From assembly GCF_016805985.1 (NCBI RefSeq), contig NZ_CP017661.1, forward strand, positions 1,550,001 through 1,614,000: a stretch of DNA of 64,000 nt. Reading direction: 5' to 3'. Positions 26,299-37,841 of this stretch are shown one piece after another (within the stretch, counting starts at the first letter, position 1; each line of letters begins with the position of its first letter). The notes beneath the pieces were generated by a model that was not told where the DNA came from, did not search any database, and worked only from the letters and a program-made list of their open reading frames with translations. The stretch is from Microbacterium sp. JZ31 (GTDB taxonomy: Bacteria; Actinomycetota; Actinomycetes; Actinomycetales; Microbacteriaceae). Position numbers and translations under genes: made by a program.

Positions 26299-27102
26299 TC
26301 ATGCACTCGTGGGTGCGTCGACCGCGCCGCCGAAACGGCGCTCCCGTCCGAGGTAGAGGTCGATCGCGTGCCACAGGTCGCTGCGGCTGAAGTCGGGCCA
26401 CAGCGTGTCGAGGAACACCATCTCGGCATACGCCGCCTGCCACAGCAGGAAGTTCGAGGTGCGCTGCTCGCCGCTTGACCGCACGAACAGATCGACGTCC
26501 GGCATGTCGGGCACGTAGAAGTGGCGGCGCAGCGCCTTCTCCGTGATTCCGGACGGCTTCAGTCTGCCGGCGGCGACCTCCTCGGCCAGCGCCCGCACGG
26601 CGTCGACGATCTCGTTGCGCCCGCCGTAGTTGATGCACATCGTGAGCGTCAGACCGTCGTTGCCGGCCGTGAGCTGCTCGGCGAACTTCAGCTCCTTGAT
26701 CACGGAGCCCCACAGCCTGGGCGTACGGCCCGCCCAGCGGATGCGCACACCCCACTCGTTCAGCTGGTCGCGTCGGCGGTGCAGCACGTCGCGGTTGTAG
26801 CCCATCAGGAACCGCACCTCGTCGGGCGAGCGGCGCCAGTTCTCGGTCGAGAACGCGTACACGGAGAGGTGCTTCACGCCCGCCTGGATCGCGCCCGCGA
26901 CCACGTCGAGCAGCACCTCCTCCCCCGCCTTGTGCCCCTCGATGCGGCTGAGTCCCCGCCGATTCGCCCAGCGCCCGTTGCCGTCCATCACGATCGCCAC
27001 GTGCGCGGGCGCGTCCGTGCCGTAGTCGGGAGCCTGCAGGCCCGTCCAGTCCAGCGCGCGGTACGGCACCGCGTCGCGGTGCGTGTAGGGCTTGGGCGTC
27101 AT
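26299..27102 (-). CDS. uppS: Isoprenyl transferase (cis-prenyl diphosphate synthase)
   Basis: 267-aa cis-prenyltransferase making undecaprenyl- or decaprenyl-type diphosphate for cell-wall lipid carriers. Catalytic Asp40 is in [29 protein letters not shown], and [20 protein letters not shown] near the C-terminus, bind the diphosphates. The ATG overlaps the recO stop (ATGA). An N-terminal extension of about 30 residues is typical of actinobacterial forms. Chain length cannot be predicted reliably. Confidence 0.95.
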   Translation of the reverse strand: MTPKPYTHRDAVPYRALDWTGLQAPDYGTDAPAHVAIVMDGNGRWANRRGLSRIEGHKAGEEVLLDVVAGAIQAGVKHLSVYAFSTENWRRSPDEVRFLMGYNRDVLHRRRDQLNEWGVRIRWAGRTPRLWGSVIKELKFAEQLTAGNDGLTLTMCINYGGRNEIVDAVRALAEEVAAGRLKPSGITEKALRRHFYVPDMPDVDLFVRSSGEQRTSNFLLWQAAYAEMVFLDTLWPDFSRSDLWHAIDLYLGRERRFGGAVDAPTSA

Positions 27103-27836
27103 CGGGCTCCCTGGCTCGTCGAGGTCTGCGACAGCGCGCGCAGCCCGCGCTCCATCGTCCACTGCACATACGCCGACACGAGACCGGATGCCTGCGACGC
27201 GTCGCGCGGCGACGCCGCGTCGACGACCTCCCAGTCGCCGGACAGCAGCGCGCGCAGCAGGGCGAGCACGTTGGCGCTGACGTGCGGCGTCCCGGGCGGC
27301 GCGCACGCCGTGCACACCACGCCGCCGAGCTGCGCGAGGAACTGATCGTGCGGGCCGGCGGCGCCGCACCGCGCGCAGTCGTCGAGCGCGGGCGCCCATC
27401 CGGCGAGTGAGAGCGAGCGCAGAAGGTACGAGTCGAGCGTGTGCCGGGGCGAGTGCTCACCGCGCGAGAGCGAGCGCAGCGCGCCCACGAGCAGGTAGTA
27501 CTGGTTCGGCGCCGGCTCGTCGTGCGTCAGCCGATCGGCCGACTCCGCCATGGCGGAGGCCGCCGTGTAGCGGTCGTAGTCGGCCGCGATATCGGCGCCA
27601 TACGCCCCCAGCGTCTCTGCCTGCTGCACGATGTCGAGGCTGCGGCCGGCGTACAGCTGCACGTCGGCGACCATGAACGGCTCGAGCCGCGAGCCGAAGC
27701 GCGAGGAGGTGCGGCGCACGCCCTTCGCGACCGCGCGCACCTTGCCGTGCCGCCGGCTCAGCATGGTGACGATGCGGTCGGCCTCGCCGAGCTTGTGCGT
27801 GCGCAGCACGACCGCTTCGTCTCGATAGGTGGGCAC
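27099..27836 (-). CDS. recO: DNA repair protein RecO
   Basis: 245-aa recombination mediator with an N-terminal OB fold starting [20 protein letters not shown] and a C-terminal helical domain with paired cysteines (CARCGA and CTAC). It loads RecA at gaps together with RecF/RecR. The GTG at 27836 is supported by GATAAT, a near-consensus -10, exactly 6 nt upstream. First gene of recO-uppS-frnE. Confidence 0.95.
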   Translation of the reverse strand: MPTYRDEAVVLRTHKLGEADRIVTMLSRRHGKVRAVAKGVRRTSSRFGSRLEPFMVADVQLYAGRSLDIVQQAETLGAYGADIAADYDRYTAASAMAESADRLTHDEPAPNQYYLLVGALRSLSRGEHSPRHTLDSYLLRSLSLAGWAPALDDCARCGAAGPHDQFLAQLGGVVCTACAPPGTPHVSANVLALLRALLSGDWEVVDAASPRDASQASGLVSAYVQWTMERGLRALSQTSTSQGAR

Positions 27837-27842
27837 CGATCC

Positions 27843-27848
27843 ATTATC
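27843..27848 (-). promoter_or_regulatory. -10 hexamer GATAAT of recO (leaderless)
   Basis: GATAAT on the minus strand, spacer GGATCG, then the GTG start of recO. Confidence 0.55.
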
Positions 27849-27903
27849 TGCCGCGCCTGCGACATCCGGCTGTGGGCGCGAAGCCCTTCCCGCGGTGGAG
27901 CGT

Positions 27904-28165
27904 GACCCTGTCGGTCCGCCAGGATTCCTGAGTTCACCCGGATCCCGGATTCGACACGCGCCGGCGGTCCGGGATCCCGGCGATCTCCGGAATACGGGCG
28001 ACGCGCCAGGCGCCCGCCGAATCGGCGCGGCACTCCGGGACCCCGCCGACCCACCAGAACCCAGGAGTTCACCCGGATCCCGGGTTCGACGCCGCCCGGC
28101 GGTCCGGGATCCGGGCGATCTCCGCGATCCGGGCGACGCGCCAGGCGCCGGCCGAATCGGCGCGT
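27904..28165. repeat. Diverged 135-bp tandem repeat in recO/TRIC intergenic region
   Basis: Two head-to-tail copies begin at 27904 (GACCCTGTCGG) and 28039 (GACCCCGCCGA), period 135. Shared blocks include GTTCACCCGGATCCCGG, GGCGGTCCGGGATCC, GGGCGACGCGCCAGGCG and CCGAATCGGCGCG. Each copy holds several short GGATCC-centred palindromes. No ribosome site or conserved reading frame is seen, so the 355-bp gap is judged non-coding. Confidence 0.8.
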
Positions 28166-28191
28166 TAGCGCCGCGGTGACACCATTGGAGG

Positions 28192-29013
28192 GTGACCGAT
28201 CCGACCTTCGTGCTGCCGCTGTGGGCCGACCTCATCGCGGTGGCGTTCGGCGGGGTGCAGGGTGCGATGTTCGCATCCGGCTTCCAGGGGCAGCGCCGGC
28301 TGGATCTGCTCGGCGTCGCGCTGATCGGCATCATCCTCGGCATGGGCGGCGGTCTCATCCGCGACGTGCTGCTGGGCGTGACGCCCGCGTCGCTGCAGTC
28401 GAACTGGTACATCCTGACCGCGATCGTCGCGTCGCTCGTCGGCATGCTGCTCGCCGGGGTCTTCCACCGGCTGAACAAGGTCATCGTGGGGCTCGACGCC
28501 GTGCTGATCGGCCTGTTCGGTGCGTTCGGCACGAGCAAGGCCCTCGCGTTCGGCCTGCCGCTCGTGCCCGCGATCTTCATCGGCGCGGTCGCCGCGGTCG
28601 GCGGCGGCGTCGCGCGCGACATGGCGATGGGACTGCCGATCGCGATCATGCATGTCGGCTCGCTGTACGCGGTCGCCGCCGCGGCCGGATGCACCGTGCT
28701 CGCCGTGAGCTTCGGGGCGGGTCTCGACATCGTGCCCGCCGCGATCGCCGGCGTCGCGGTCACGACGGTCATCCGCCTGCTCGCCGTGATCTTCGACGTG
28801 TCGCTGCCCGAGCAGCGCCGGATCTACCGCCGCCGCGTCGCGCTCGAGACCTCCGCGATCCCGGTCATCTCGTCGGAGATGATCGCGCAGGCGCAGGCCG
28901 GCGTCGAGCAGGCGCAGGCCGCGGCCGAGCAGGCCGTCGAAGCCGCCGAGCAGGCGCAGGCGGCCGCCGAGCAGGCCGCGGAGGCCGCCTCCGACGACGA
29001 CCCCCGCGCCTGA
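28192..29013 (+). CDS. TRIC (UPF0126) family cation channel-like protein
   Basis: 273-aa membrane protein with two repeated three-helix units, each with a GGG..RD motif ([13 protein letters not shown] and [13 protein letters not shown]), the signature of the TRIC/UPF0126 family, trimeric potassium-permeable channels. GTG start preceded by GGAG. The cytoplasmic tail from about residue 232 is a Gln/Glu/Ala-rich repeat ([20 protein letters not shown]) likely to form a coiled coil, which is not part of the core family. Confidence 0.9.
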   Translation: MTDPTFVLPLWADLIAVAFGGVQGAMFASGFQGQRRLDLLGVALIGIILGMGGGLIRDVLLGVTPASLQSNWYILTAIVASLVGMLLAGVFHRLNKVIVGLDAVLIGLFGAFGTSKALAFGLPLVPAIFIGAVAAVGGGVARDMAMGLPIAIMHVGSLYAVAAAAGCTVLAVSFGAGLDIVPAAIAGVAVTTVIRLLAVIFDVSLPEQRRIYRRRVALETSAIPVISSEMIAQAQAGVEQAQAAAEQAVEAAEQAQAAAEQAAEAASDDDPRA

Positions 29014-29019
29014 ATCCGC

Positions 29020-31630
<2,611 letters not shown>

Positions 31631-31636
31631 GTCCTC

Positions 31637-31676
31637 GCCGGGGCGCGCCCGTGTCGGGCGGATGCCGCGCCCCGGC
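31637..31676. terminator. Strong hairpin between lipoprotein gene and era
   Basis: GCCGGGGCGCG (31637-31647) pairs perfectly with CGCGCCCCGGC (31666-31676); the loop contains a smaller CCCG-TGT-CGGG stem. It sits between convergent genes and probably ends both transcripts. Confidence 0.65.
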
Positions 31677-31718
31677 GAATCCTCCTGCCGGTCCCGCGCC
31701 GATCGCGCAGGCGGAGGG

Positions 31719-32618
31719 CTAGAAGCCGAGCCTGCCGAGCTGCTTGGGGTCGCGCTGCCACTCCTTCGCCACGCGCACGTGCAGCTTGAGGAACACCCGC
31801 GTGCCGATGAGCGGCTCGATCTGCGCGCGGGCGCGGGCGCCCACCTCGCGCAGGCGCGATCCCTTGGGGCCGATGATGATGCCCTTCTGGCTGTCGCGCT
31901 CGACGACGATGCTCGCGTGGATGTCGGTGAGATCGTCGCGGTCCTCGCGAGCCGTGATCTCGTCCACCGTCACGGCGATCGAGTGCGGCAGCTCGTCGCG
32001 CACACCCTCGAGCGCGGCCTCGCGGATGATCTCCGCGACGCGGTCCTCGGTGCTCTCGTCCGTGACGACGCCCTCCTCGTAGAGGGCCGGCCCCTCGGGC
32101 ATCAGCGCCAGCAGCTCGTCGCTCAGCACGTCGAGCTGGTCGCCCGTGAGCGAGGACAGAGGGATGACCGCCGCCCAGTCCTCGCGCAGCGCGTTGACCT
32201 CGATGAGCCGCTCCATGATCTGCTCCGAGCCCGCGGCATCCGTCTTCGTGACGATCGCGACCTTGCGGGCGCGCGGGTACCCGTCGAGCGACTCGGCGAT
32301 GCGGCGATCGCCCGGGCCGACCTTCTCGGTGGCGGGCGCGCAGAACGCGATCACGTCGACGTCGCCCAGCACCTGCTCGACGAGGTCGTTCAGGCGCTGG
32401 CCGAGCAGTGTGCGCGGCTTGTGGATACCCGGGGTGTCGACGACGACGAGCTGCCCGCCGGGCCGGTTCAGGATGCCGCGGATCGCGCGGCGCGTGGTCT
32501 GCGGCTTCTCGCTCGTGATGGCGACCTTCTCGCCCACCAGCGCGTTCATGAGCGTGGACTTGCCCACGTTCGGTCGTCCCACGAACGTCACGAAGCCCGA
32601 GCGCATCGCGTCAGCCAT
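31719..32618 (-). CDS. era: GTPase Era
   Basis: 299-aa ribosome-assembly GTPase. G1 GRPNVGKS (residues 14-21), G3 DTPG and a G4 that reads TKTD (NKxD variant common in actinobacteria) precede a C-terminal KH domain with IVVERDSQKGIIIGPKGSRL that binds the 3' end of 16S rRNA. It overlaps the CorC-like gene by 8 nt. Last gene of the cluster that begins with hrcA. Confidence 0.97.
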   Translation of the reverse strand: MADAMRSGFVTFVGRPNVGKSTLMNALVGEKVAITSEKPQTTRRAIRGILNRPGGQLVVVDTPGIHKPRTLLGQRLNDLVEQVLGDVDVIAFCAPATEKVGPGDRRIAESLDGYPRARKVAIVTKTDAAGSEQIMERLIEVNALREDWAAVIPLSSLTGDQLDVLSDELLALMPEGPALYEEGVVTDESTEDRVAEIIREAALEGVRDELPHSIAVTVDEITAREDRDDLTDIHASIVVERDSQKGIIIGPKGSRLREVGARARAQIEPLIGTRVFLKLHVRVAKEWQRDPKQLGRLGF

Positions 32619-33951
32619 CTTCTCTCTCCCTGTACTCCTCGATCGTGCGCAGGGCCTCGCCGCGCTCGACGAACACCGTGGCGATGCCGCGCCCGCGGCC
32701 GCGCGACGTGCCGCCGGTGACGATCAGTCCCGCGAACTCGGCGACATCGCCCGGCTGCGGCACCCGGCCGAGCGTCTTGCCGAGCAGGCCGCCGATCGAG
32801 TCGACGTCCTCATCCTCCAGCTCGATGCCGAACAGGTCGCCGACCTCGTCGAGCGACAGCCGGGAGCTCACGCGGTAGCGGCCGTCCGCGAGCTCGACGA
32901 TCTCCTTCGACGGCGCGTCGTACTCGTCCGCGATCTCCCCGACGAGCTCCTCGATCAGGTCCTCGAGCGTGACGAGGCCGGCGATCCCGCCGTACTCGTC
33001 CACGACGAGGCACACGTGCACGGCATCGCGCTTCATCTGCTGCAGCAGGGTCTCGGCGCGCATCTGCTCGGGCACGAACACGGCGGGGCGCGCGATCGCC
33101 CGCACGCTCGCCTCGCGCCAGCCGACGGGCTCGCCGCCTGCGACCGTGTCGCGGAAGCCGAACTGCACGACGTCCTTCAGGTACAGCACGCCGATGATGT
33201 CGTCGACTTCGCCGTCGACGACGGGCATGCGGGAGACGCCGCGGTCGAGGAACAGCCGCATGGCCTCGCGGATGGTCGCATCCGCCTCGACCGTGACCAT
33301 CTCGGTGCGCGGCACCATGACGGCGCGCACGACCTGGTCGGTGAAGTCGAACACCGAGTGGATGAGCTCACGGTCGTCGGCCTCGATCACCGCATGCGAG
33401 GCGGCCTCGTCCACGATGCTGAGCAGCTGCTCCTCCGACTCGAAGCTGCGGCGGCCCCCACCGGGCGTGAGCCGGTTGCCGAACGCCGCCAGCAGGCCCG
33501 ACAGCGGGCCGAGCACCAGCAGGGTGCCGCGTACGAGCGGCGCCGCGAAGGTCAGCAGGGCCGAGGAGTAGCGCCGGCCGAACGTCGCGGGGATCGACGA
33601 GACCCCCACGAACGACACACCGGTCATGAGCAGCGCCGCCACCAGCAGCCCCCACCAGAGGTTGTGCAGGATGAGCGCGAACCCGGCGGTGACGAGCACG
33701 GCGGCCGCGGTCTCGGCGAACACCCGCACGAACACCACCACCCCCGCATGACGATCCGGATCGGCGGCAATGCGTGCGAGCGCCTGGGCGTTGCGTCCCT
33801 CGCCCGCGAGGTCGACGAGGTCGCCGCGCGAGGTCACCGACAGCGCGGCGTCGATCGCCGACATCAGGCCGGCCAGCAGCACGAGCAGGAGGGCGCCGCC
33901 GAACAGCAGCGCGGCGACCGGCCCCAGCGCGTCGGAAGCCAGGTCGGTCAT
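32611..33951 (-). CDS. CorC/HlyC-type hemolysin family (DUF21-CBS) membrane protein
   Basis: 446-aa protein with an N-terminal DUF21 (CNNM) membrane domain (about residues 1-190, three to four helices), a pair of CBS domains (VMVPRTEMVTVEADATIREA and the FVPEQMRAETLLQQMKRDAV region) and a C-terminal CorC_HlyC domain. Homologues are linked to magnesium or cobalt efflux. The common name hemolysin is historic. It sits between ybeY and era, the standard actinobacterial order. Confidence 0.92.
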   Translation of the reverse strand: MTDLASDALGPVAALLFGGALLLVLLAGLMSAIDAALSVTSRGDLVDLAGEGRNAQALARIAADPDRHAGVVVFVRVFAETAAAVLVTAGFALILHNLWWGLLVAALLMTGVSFVGVSSIPATFGRRYSSALLTFAAPLVRGTLLVLGPLSGLLAAFGNRLTPGGGRRSFESEEQLLSIVDEAASHAVIEADDRELIHSVFDFTDQVVRAVMVPRTEMVTVEADATIREAMRLFLDRGVSRMPVVDGEVDDIIGVLYLKDVVQFGFRDTVAGGEPVGWREASVRAIARPAVFVPEQMRAETLLQQMKRDAVHVCLVVDEYGGIAGLVTLEDLIEELVGEIADEYDAPSKEIVELADGRYRVSSRLSLDEVGDLFGIELEDEDVDSIGGLLGKTLGRVPQPGDVAEFAGLIVTGGTSRGRGRGIATVFVERGEALRTIEEYREREDG

Positions 33952-33979
33952 CCGGCCGCTCCGGCAGACAGAGCCGGCG

Positions 33980-34444
33980 TCATGAGGTGCGGCGACGCTC
34001 GGCCGCCGCGAACGCCGAGATGAGCTCGCGCTGGAGCCCGAACATCTCGCGCTCCTCCTCGGGCTCGGCGTGGTCGTAGCCGAGCAGGTGCAGCAGGCCG
34101 TGCGTCGTGAGCAGGATCAGCTCGTCCATCGTCGAGTGGCCCGCGGTCTCCGCCTGCGACTCCGCGACCTGCGGGCACAGCACGATGTCGCCCAGCAGGC
34201 CGGGCGGGGTCGGCTGGTCCTCGGTGCCCGGGCGCAGCTCGTCCATGGGGAAGCTCAGCACGTCGGTCGGGCCGGGCTCGTCCATCCACTGCAGGTGCAG
34301 CTGCTCCATGGCGCCCTCGTCGACGAGCACGATCGCCACGTCCGCGTCGGGCGAGACATGCAAGGCCGCCAGGTTGTCCTGCGTCAGCCGCAGCAGCACC
34401 GACTCGTCGATCTCGACGGCGGACTCGTTGTTGATGTCGATCAC
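33980..34444 (-). CDS. ybeY: Endoribonuclease YbeY (rRNA maturation)
   Basis: 154-aa zinc endoribonuclease for 16S rRNA 3' maturation. The metal site HGLLHLLGYDH is intact, and PTDVLSFPMDE is the family's second landmark. GTG start at 34444 overlaps the phoH stop by 4 nt, and a 28-nt gap precedes the CorC-like gene. Confidence 0.96.
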   Translation of the reverse strand: MIDINNESAVEIDESVLLRLTQDNLAALHVSPDADVAIVLVDEGAMEQLHLQWMDEPGPTDVLSFPMDELRPGTEDQPTPPGLLGDIVLCPQVAESQAETAGHSTMDELILLTTHGLLHLLGYDHAEPEEEREMFGLQRELISAFAAAERRRTS

Positions 34445-35526
34445 GATCGTCCTCGCTTGGGCATGCGGTCACGGGGGCCCGCGGGGCGCGTCGTCGCGCG
34501 GCGCTCGGCTCGGTTGGCGAACTCGGTGGCCTCGTCGCGCTCGTGGCGCGCCGCCATCCGGCGCTCGTCGTACTCGCTGTACGCGTCGACGATCCTGCCG
34601 ACGAGCGAGTGCCGCACGACGTCGTCGCTCGACAGGCGCGAGAAGTGGATGTCGTCGATCCGGTCGAGCACGCGCGTCACGAGGCGCAGTCCCGACGCGC
34701 CCTGCGGCAGGTCGACCTGCGTGATGTCTCCCGTGACGACCATCTTGGTGCCGAACCCGAGGCGCGTCAGGAACATCTTCATCTGCTCGGGCGTGGTGTT
34801 CTGCGCCTCGTCGAGCACGACGAAGGAGTTGTTCAGCGTGCGGCCGCGCATATACGCCAGCGGGGCGACCTCGATCGTGCCGGTCGCCATGAGCTTGGGG
34901 ACGAGCTCCGGATCCATCATCTCGTTGAGCGCGTCGTACAGCGGGCGAAGATACGGGTCGATCTTGTCCGTCAGCGTGCCGGGGAGGAATCCCAGCCGCT
35001 CCCCCGCCTCGACCGCCGGGCGCGTCAGGATGATGCGCTCCACCTCGCGGCGCTGCAGGGCCTGCACGGCCTTCGCCATCGCGAGATAGGTCTTGCCGGT
35101 ACCGGCCGGGCCGATGCCGAACACGATCGTGTTCTCGTCGATCGCGTCGACGTACTCCTTCTGCCCGACCGTCTTGGGGCGGATGGACTTGCCGCGGCTG
35201 GACAGGATGGCCTCGCCCATGACCTCGCTCGGGCGCGGACCGCCCTCGTCGCGCAGCATGCGGGCCGAACTCTGCACGTCGGCCTCGCCCAGGGCGTGTC
35301 CGGCCTTCGTCATCTGCAGCAGCTCGTCGACCAGCGCACGCGCCGCGCGCACGGCGTCGGCGGACCCGCGCAGCGTGATCTCGTTGCCGCGCACGTGCAC
35401 GTCGACGTCGGGGTGCGCGCCCTCGACCATGCGCAGCAGCCTGTCCTGCGGGCCGAGGAGCTGCACCATGGCGACTCCGTCTGCCGTGACGGTCTCGGTG
35501 ATGTCTTCGGATCGCGGATCAGCCAC
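34441..35526 (-). CDS. phoH: PhoH-like ATPase
   Basis: 361-aa P-loop ATPase. An N-terminal KH-like region (about residues 1-100) precedes the PhoH domain with Walker A GIGPAGTGKTYLAMAKA and Walker B FVVLDEAQNTTPEQMKMFLT. Homologues pair with YbeY in RNA processing. GTG start at 35526 overlaps the HIT gene by 8 nt. The C-terminal tail is Arg-rich. Confidence 0.94.
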   Translation of the reverse strand: MADPRSEDITETVTADGVAMVQLLGPQDRLLRMVEGAHPDVDVHVRGNEITLRGSADAVRAARALVDELLQMTKAGHALGEADVQSSARMLRDEGGPRPSEVMGEAILSSRGKSIRPKTVGQKEYVDAIDENTIVFGIGPAGTGKTYLAMAKAVQALQRREVERIILTRPAVEAGERLGFLPGTLTDKIDPYLRPLYDALNEMMDPELVPKLMATGTIEVAPLAYMRGRTLNNSFVVLDEAQNTTPEQMKMFLTRLGFGTKMVVTGDITQVDLPQGASGLRLVTRVLDRIDDIHFSRLSSDDVVRHSLVGRIVDAYSEYDERRMAARHERDEATEFANRAERRATTRPAGPRDRMPKRGRS

Positions 35527-35869
35527 CGACGAGGCTCTTCTCTCCCAGGCCGCCCGCGAGCACGTGCGCGTGGACGTGGAACACGGTCTGACCGGCACCG
35601 GCGCCGGTGTTGAACAGCACGCGGAAGTCACCGTCGGCGTGCTCGGCCGCGAGGTCGTTCGCGAGGGTGATCATCTCGGCCAGCAGCGACGGATCGCCCG
35701 CCGCGAGGGCCGCGACGTCGCGGTACTCCTGCGTCTTGGGGATCACCAGCAGATGCAGCGGCGCCTGCGGCGAGATGTCCTTGATGGCGAAGACGCGCTC
35801 GGTCTCCGCCACGATCTCGCCCGGGATGTCGCCCTGCAGAATGCGGGTGAAGATCGAGGGTTCAGCCAT
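35519..35869 (-). CDS. Histidine-triad (HIT) nucleotide-binding protein
   Basis: 116-aa HIT protein (HINT-type): TRILQGDIPGEIVAETERVF at the N-terminus and the histidine triad in QTVFHVHAHVLAGG. Hydrolyses AMP or GMP phosphoramidates. The ATG at 35869 is chosen over in-frame upstream codons because MAEPSIF is the usual start. 41 nt after rsmE. Confidence 0.95.
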   Translation of the reverse strand: MAEPSIFTRILQGDIPGEIVAETERVFAIKDISPQAPLHLLVIPKTQEYRDVAALAAGDPSLLAEMITLANDLAAEHADGDFRVLFNTGAGAGQTVFHVHAHVLAGGLGEKSLVGG

Positions 35870-35910
35870 GTCGTCCAGTCTATGCGCGGGGTCCCGGCCG
35901 CGGTCGGGAC

Positions 35911-36636
35911 TCACCAGCGCCCGAGGCGCGCGTTCAGCAGCGCAAGCGCCGCGGGGCCCGCGGTCGACGTGCGCAGCACGGTGTCGCCGAGGCGCACGAG
36001 CCGGGCGCCCGCGTCACGCAGGCGCTGCTGCTCGTCCGGCGCGATGCCGCCCTCGGGACCGACGATCAGCAGGATGGACTCCGCGTCCGCGACGTCGGTC
36101 ACACTGAGCCGCTCGTCCGCCGTGGGCTCGAGCACGAGGATCCGGTCGGGCCGGGCCGCGAGCGCCGCGGTGGTCGCGATGGGGGTCACCTCGGGAAGCC
36201 ACGCGCGGTGCGCCTGCTTGGCCGCCTCGCGCACGATCGTCGCCCAGCGCGCGCGGCCCTTCTCGGCCTTCGGACCCTCCCAGCGCGACACGCTGCGCGA
36301 TGCCTGCCAGGGCACGATCTCATCGACGCCGAGCTCGGTGGCCGCCTGCACCGCCATCTCGTCGCGGTCGCCCTTCGCGAGCGCCTGCGCGAGCGCGATG
36401 CGCGGCAGCGGCGCCTCCTCGTCGCGGCGGGCGGTGATCCGGACCACGACCTCGCGCGGGGCCACGCTCTCGCACGCGCCCTCGAGCCACGCGCCGCGGC
36501 CATCGGTCACGGACACGGCCTCCCCCACGCGCACGCGCCGCACCGACGCGGCGTGGTGCGCCTCCGCTCCCGTGAGCGTGAGGGCGTCGCCGGGCTGCGC
36601 GGATCCGGCCGTCTCGTCGACGAAGTGCAGCGCCAC
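35911..36636 (-). CDS. rsmE: 16S rRNA (uracil-1498 N3)-methyltransferase
   Basis: 241-aa SPOUT methyltransferase: N-terminal PUA-like domain and a C-terminal knot with LLIVGPEGGIAPDE and RLGDTVLRTSTAGPAALALL. GTG start, 6 nt after dnaJ. The position between dnaJ and the HIT gene is conserved. Confidence 0.95.
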   Translation of the reverse strand: MALHFVDETAGSAQPGDALTLTGAEAHHAASVRRVRVGEAVSVTDGRGAWLEGACESVAPREVVVRITARRDEEAPLPRIALAQALAKGDRDEMAVQAATELGVDEIVPWQASRSVSRWEGPKAEKGRARWATIVREAAKQAHRAWLPEVTPIATTAALAARPDRILVLEPTADERLSVTDVADAESILLIVGPEGGIAPDEQQRLRDAGARLVRLGDTVLRTSTAGPAALALLNARLGRW

Positions 36637-36642
36637 GCCGGG

Positions 36643-37758
36643 TCAGCCGTTCCGGAAGCGGTCGCGCAGCTTGGAGAACAACCCCTGGTGGAACTCGGCG
36701 AGTCGCGGCCGGGGCGCCTTCGAGCGCTTGGCGAGCTCCTCCACGAGCGCGCGCTGCTTTGCGTCCAGGCGCGTCGGGGTCACGACGTGCACGCCCACGC
36801 GCAGGTCGCCGCGCTGCGAGGTGCGCAAGCCCGTGATGCCGCGGTCCTTGATGGTGAGGACATCGCCGCCCTGCACGCCCGGGCGGAGCTCGAGGTCGAC
36901 GGGGCCGTCGAGGGCGTCGATCGTCGTGGTGGTGCCCAGGATGGCGTCGGTCATCGACACCTCGAGCGTGGCGAGCAGGTCGTCGCCGTCGCGGCTGAAC
37001 ACGGGGTGCGGCGTGACCTGCACCTCGATGTAGAGATCGCCGTGCGGTCCGCCCGCGGGACCCACCTCGCCCGACCCGGGAAGCTGCAGGCGCAGGCCCG
37101 ACTCGACGCCGGCCGGGATGTCGACCGACACCGTTCGGCGCGAGCGGACGCGGCCCTGGCCGCCGCAGGTCGGGCACGGGTGCGGGATCGTCGTGCCGTA
37201 GCCCTGGCACGCGCCGCACGGCTGCGACGTGACGACGTTGCCGAGGAGGCTGCGGACCTGGCGCTGCACGTGGCCGGACCCGCCGCAGATCTCGCAGCGC
37301 TCCGGGCCCGTGCCGGGCTGGCAGCACGACCCCTGGCATGTGTCGCACAGCACGGCCGTGTCGACCTCGAGATCGCGGTGCGCGCCGAAGACGACGTCTC
37401 CGAGCTCGAGCGTGACGCGCACCAGCGCGTCCTGGCCGCGCTCACGGCGCGAGCGCGGTCGCCCGCCGCGGCCGCCGCCCCCGGCCCCGAAGAACGTCTC
37501 GAAGATGTCGCCGAAGCCGCCGAAGCCCGCGCCGGCACCGCCGAAGAGGCTGTCGTCGCCGCCCATGTCGTAGCGGCGACGCTTCTCGTCGTCGCTCAGC
37601 ACCTCGTAGGCGTGCGTGACGAGCTTGAACTGCTCCGCCGCCTCCTCGCTCGGGTTCACGTCGGGGTGCAGCTGGCGCGCCAGCTTGCGATACGCCTTCT
37701 TGATCTCGTCGGAGCTCGCCTCGCGCGACACCCCGAGAACCTCGTAGTGGTCAGCCAC
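36643..37758 (-). CDS. dnaJ: Chaperone DnaJ (DnaJ2 type)
   Basis: 371-aa co-chaperone of DnaK: J domain (residues 3-67, HPD in [12 protein letters not shown]), Gly/Phe-rich linker ([13 protein letters not shown]), zinc-binding domain with four CxxC repeats (CDTC, CEIC, CGAC, CPTC) and C-terminal substrate domains. The first repeat reads CQGSC, a small deviation. GTG start. This hrcA-linked copy is the DnaJ2 paralogue common in actinobacteria. Confidence 0.96.
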   Translation of the reverse strand: MADHYEVLGVSREASSDEIKKAYRKLARQLHPDVNPSEEAAEQFKLVTHAYEVLSDDEKRRRYDMGGDDSLFGGAGAGFGGFGDIFETFFGAGGGGRGGRPRSRRERGQDALVRVTLELGDVVFGAHRDLEVDTAVLCDTCQGSCCQPGTGPERCEICGGSGHVQRQVRSLLGNVVTSQPCGACQGYGTTIPHPCPTCGGQGRVRSRRTVSVDIPAGVESGLRLQLPGSGEVGPAGGPHGDLYIEVQVTPHPVFSRDGDDLLATLEVSMTDAILGTTTTIDALDGPVDLELRPGVQGGDVLTIKDRGITGLRTSQRGDLRVGVHVVTPTRLDAKQRALVEELAKRSKAPRPRLAEFHQGLFSKLRDRFRNG

Positions 37759-37779
37759 ACTTCGCCTTTCAGGACCGCG

Positions 37780-37826
37780 CTGCGCGCGATCCGGCCCTCT
37801 CGAGGATCGCGCGCAGCGCGCGATCC
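37780..37826 (-). promoter_or_regulatory. Alternative hairpins between hrcA and dnaJ
   Basis: CTGCGCGCGATCC (37780-37792) pairs perfectly with GGATCGCGCGCAG (37804-37816) over an 11-nt loop. The latter also belongs to the 23-nt perfect palindrome 37804-37826 (11-bp arms around one A). The two structures are mutually exclusive. No U tract; it may be an RNA processing or stability element. Confidence 0.55.
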
Positions 37827-37841
37827 GGATCTCCGTCCGCC

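Noticed and set aside
27904..28165. Possible CRISPR array
   Set aside because: Only two units, period 135 bp, no 25-40-bp repeat/spacer alternation and no cas genes.
27829..28179. Open frame with internal repeats across the recO/TRIC gap
   Set aside because: The peptide repeat only mirrors the 135-bp DNA repeat; no start signals and poor composition.
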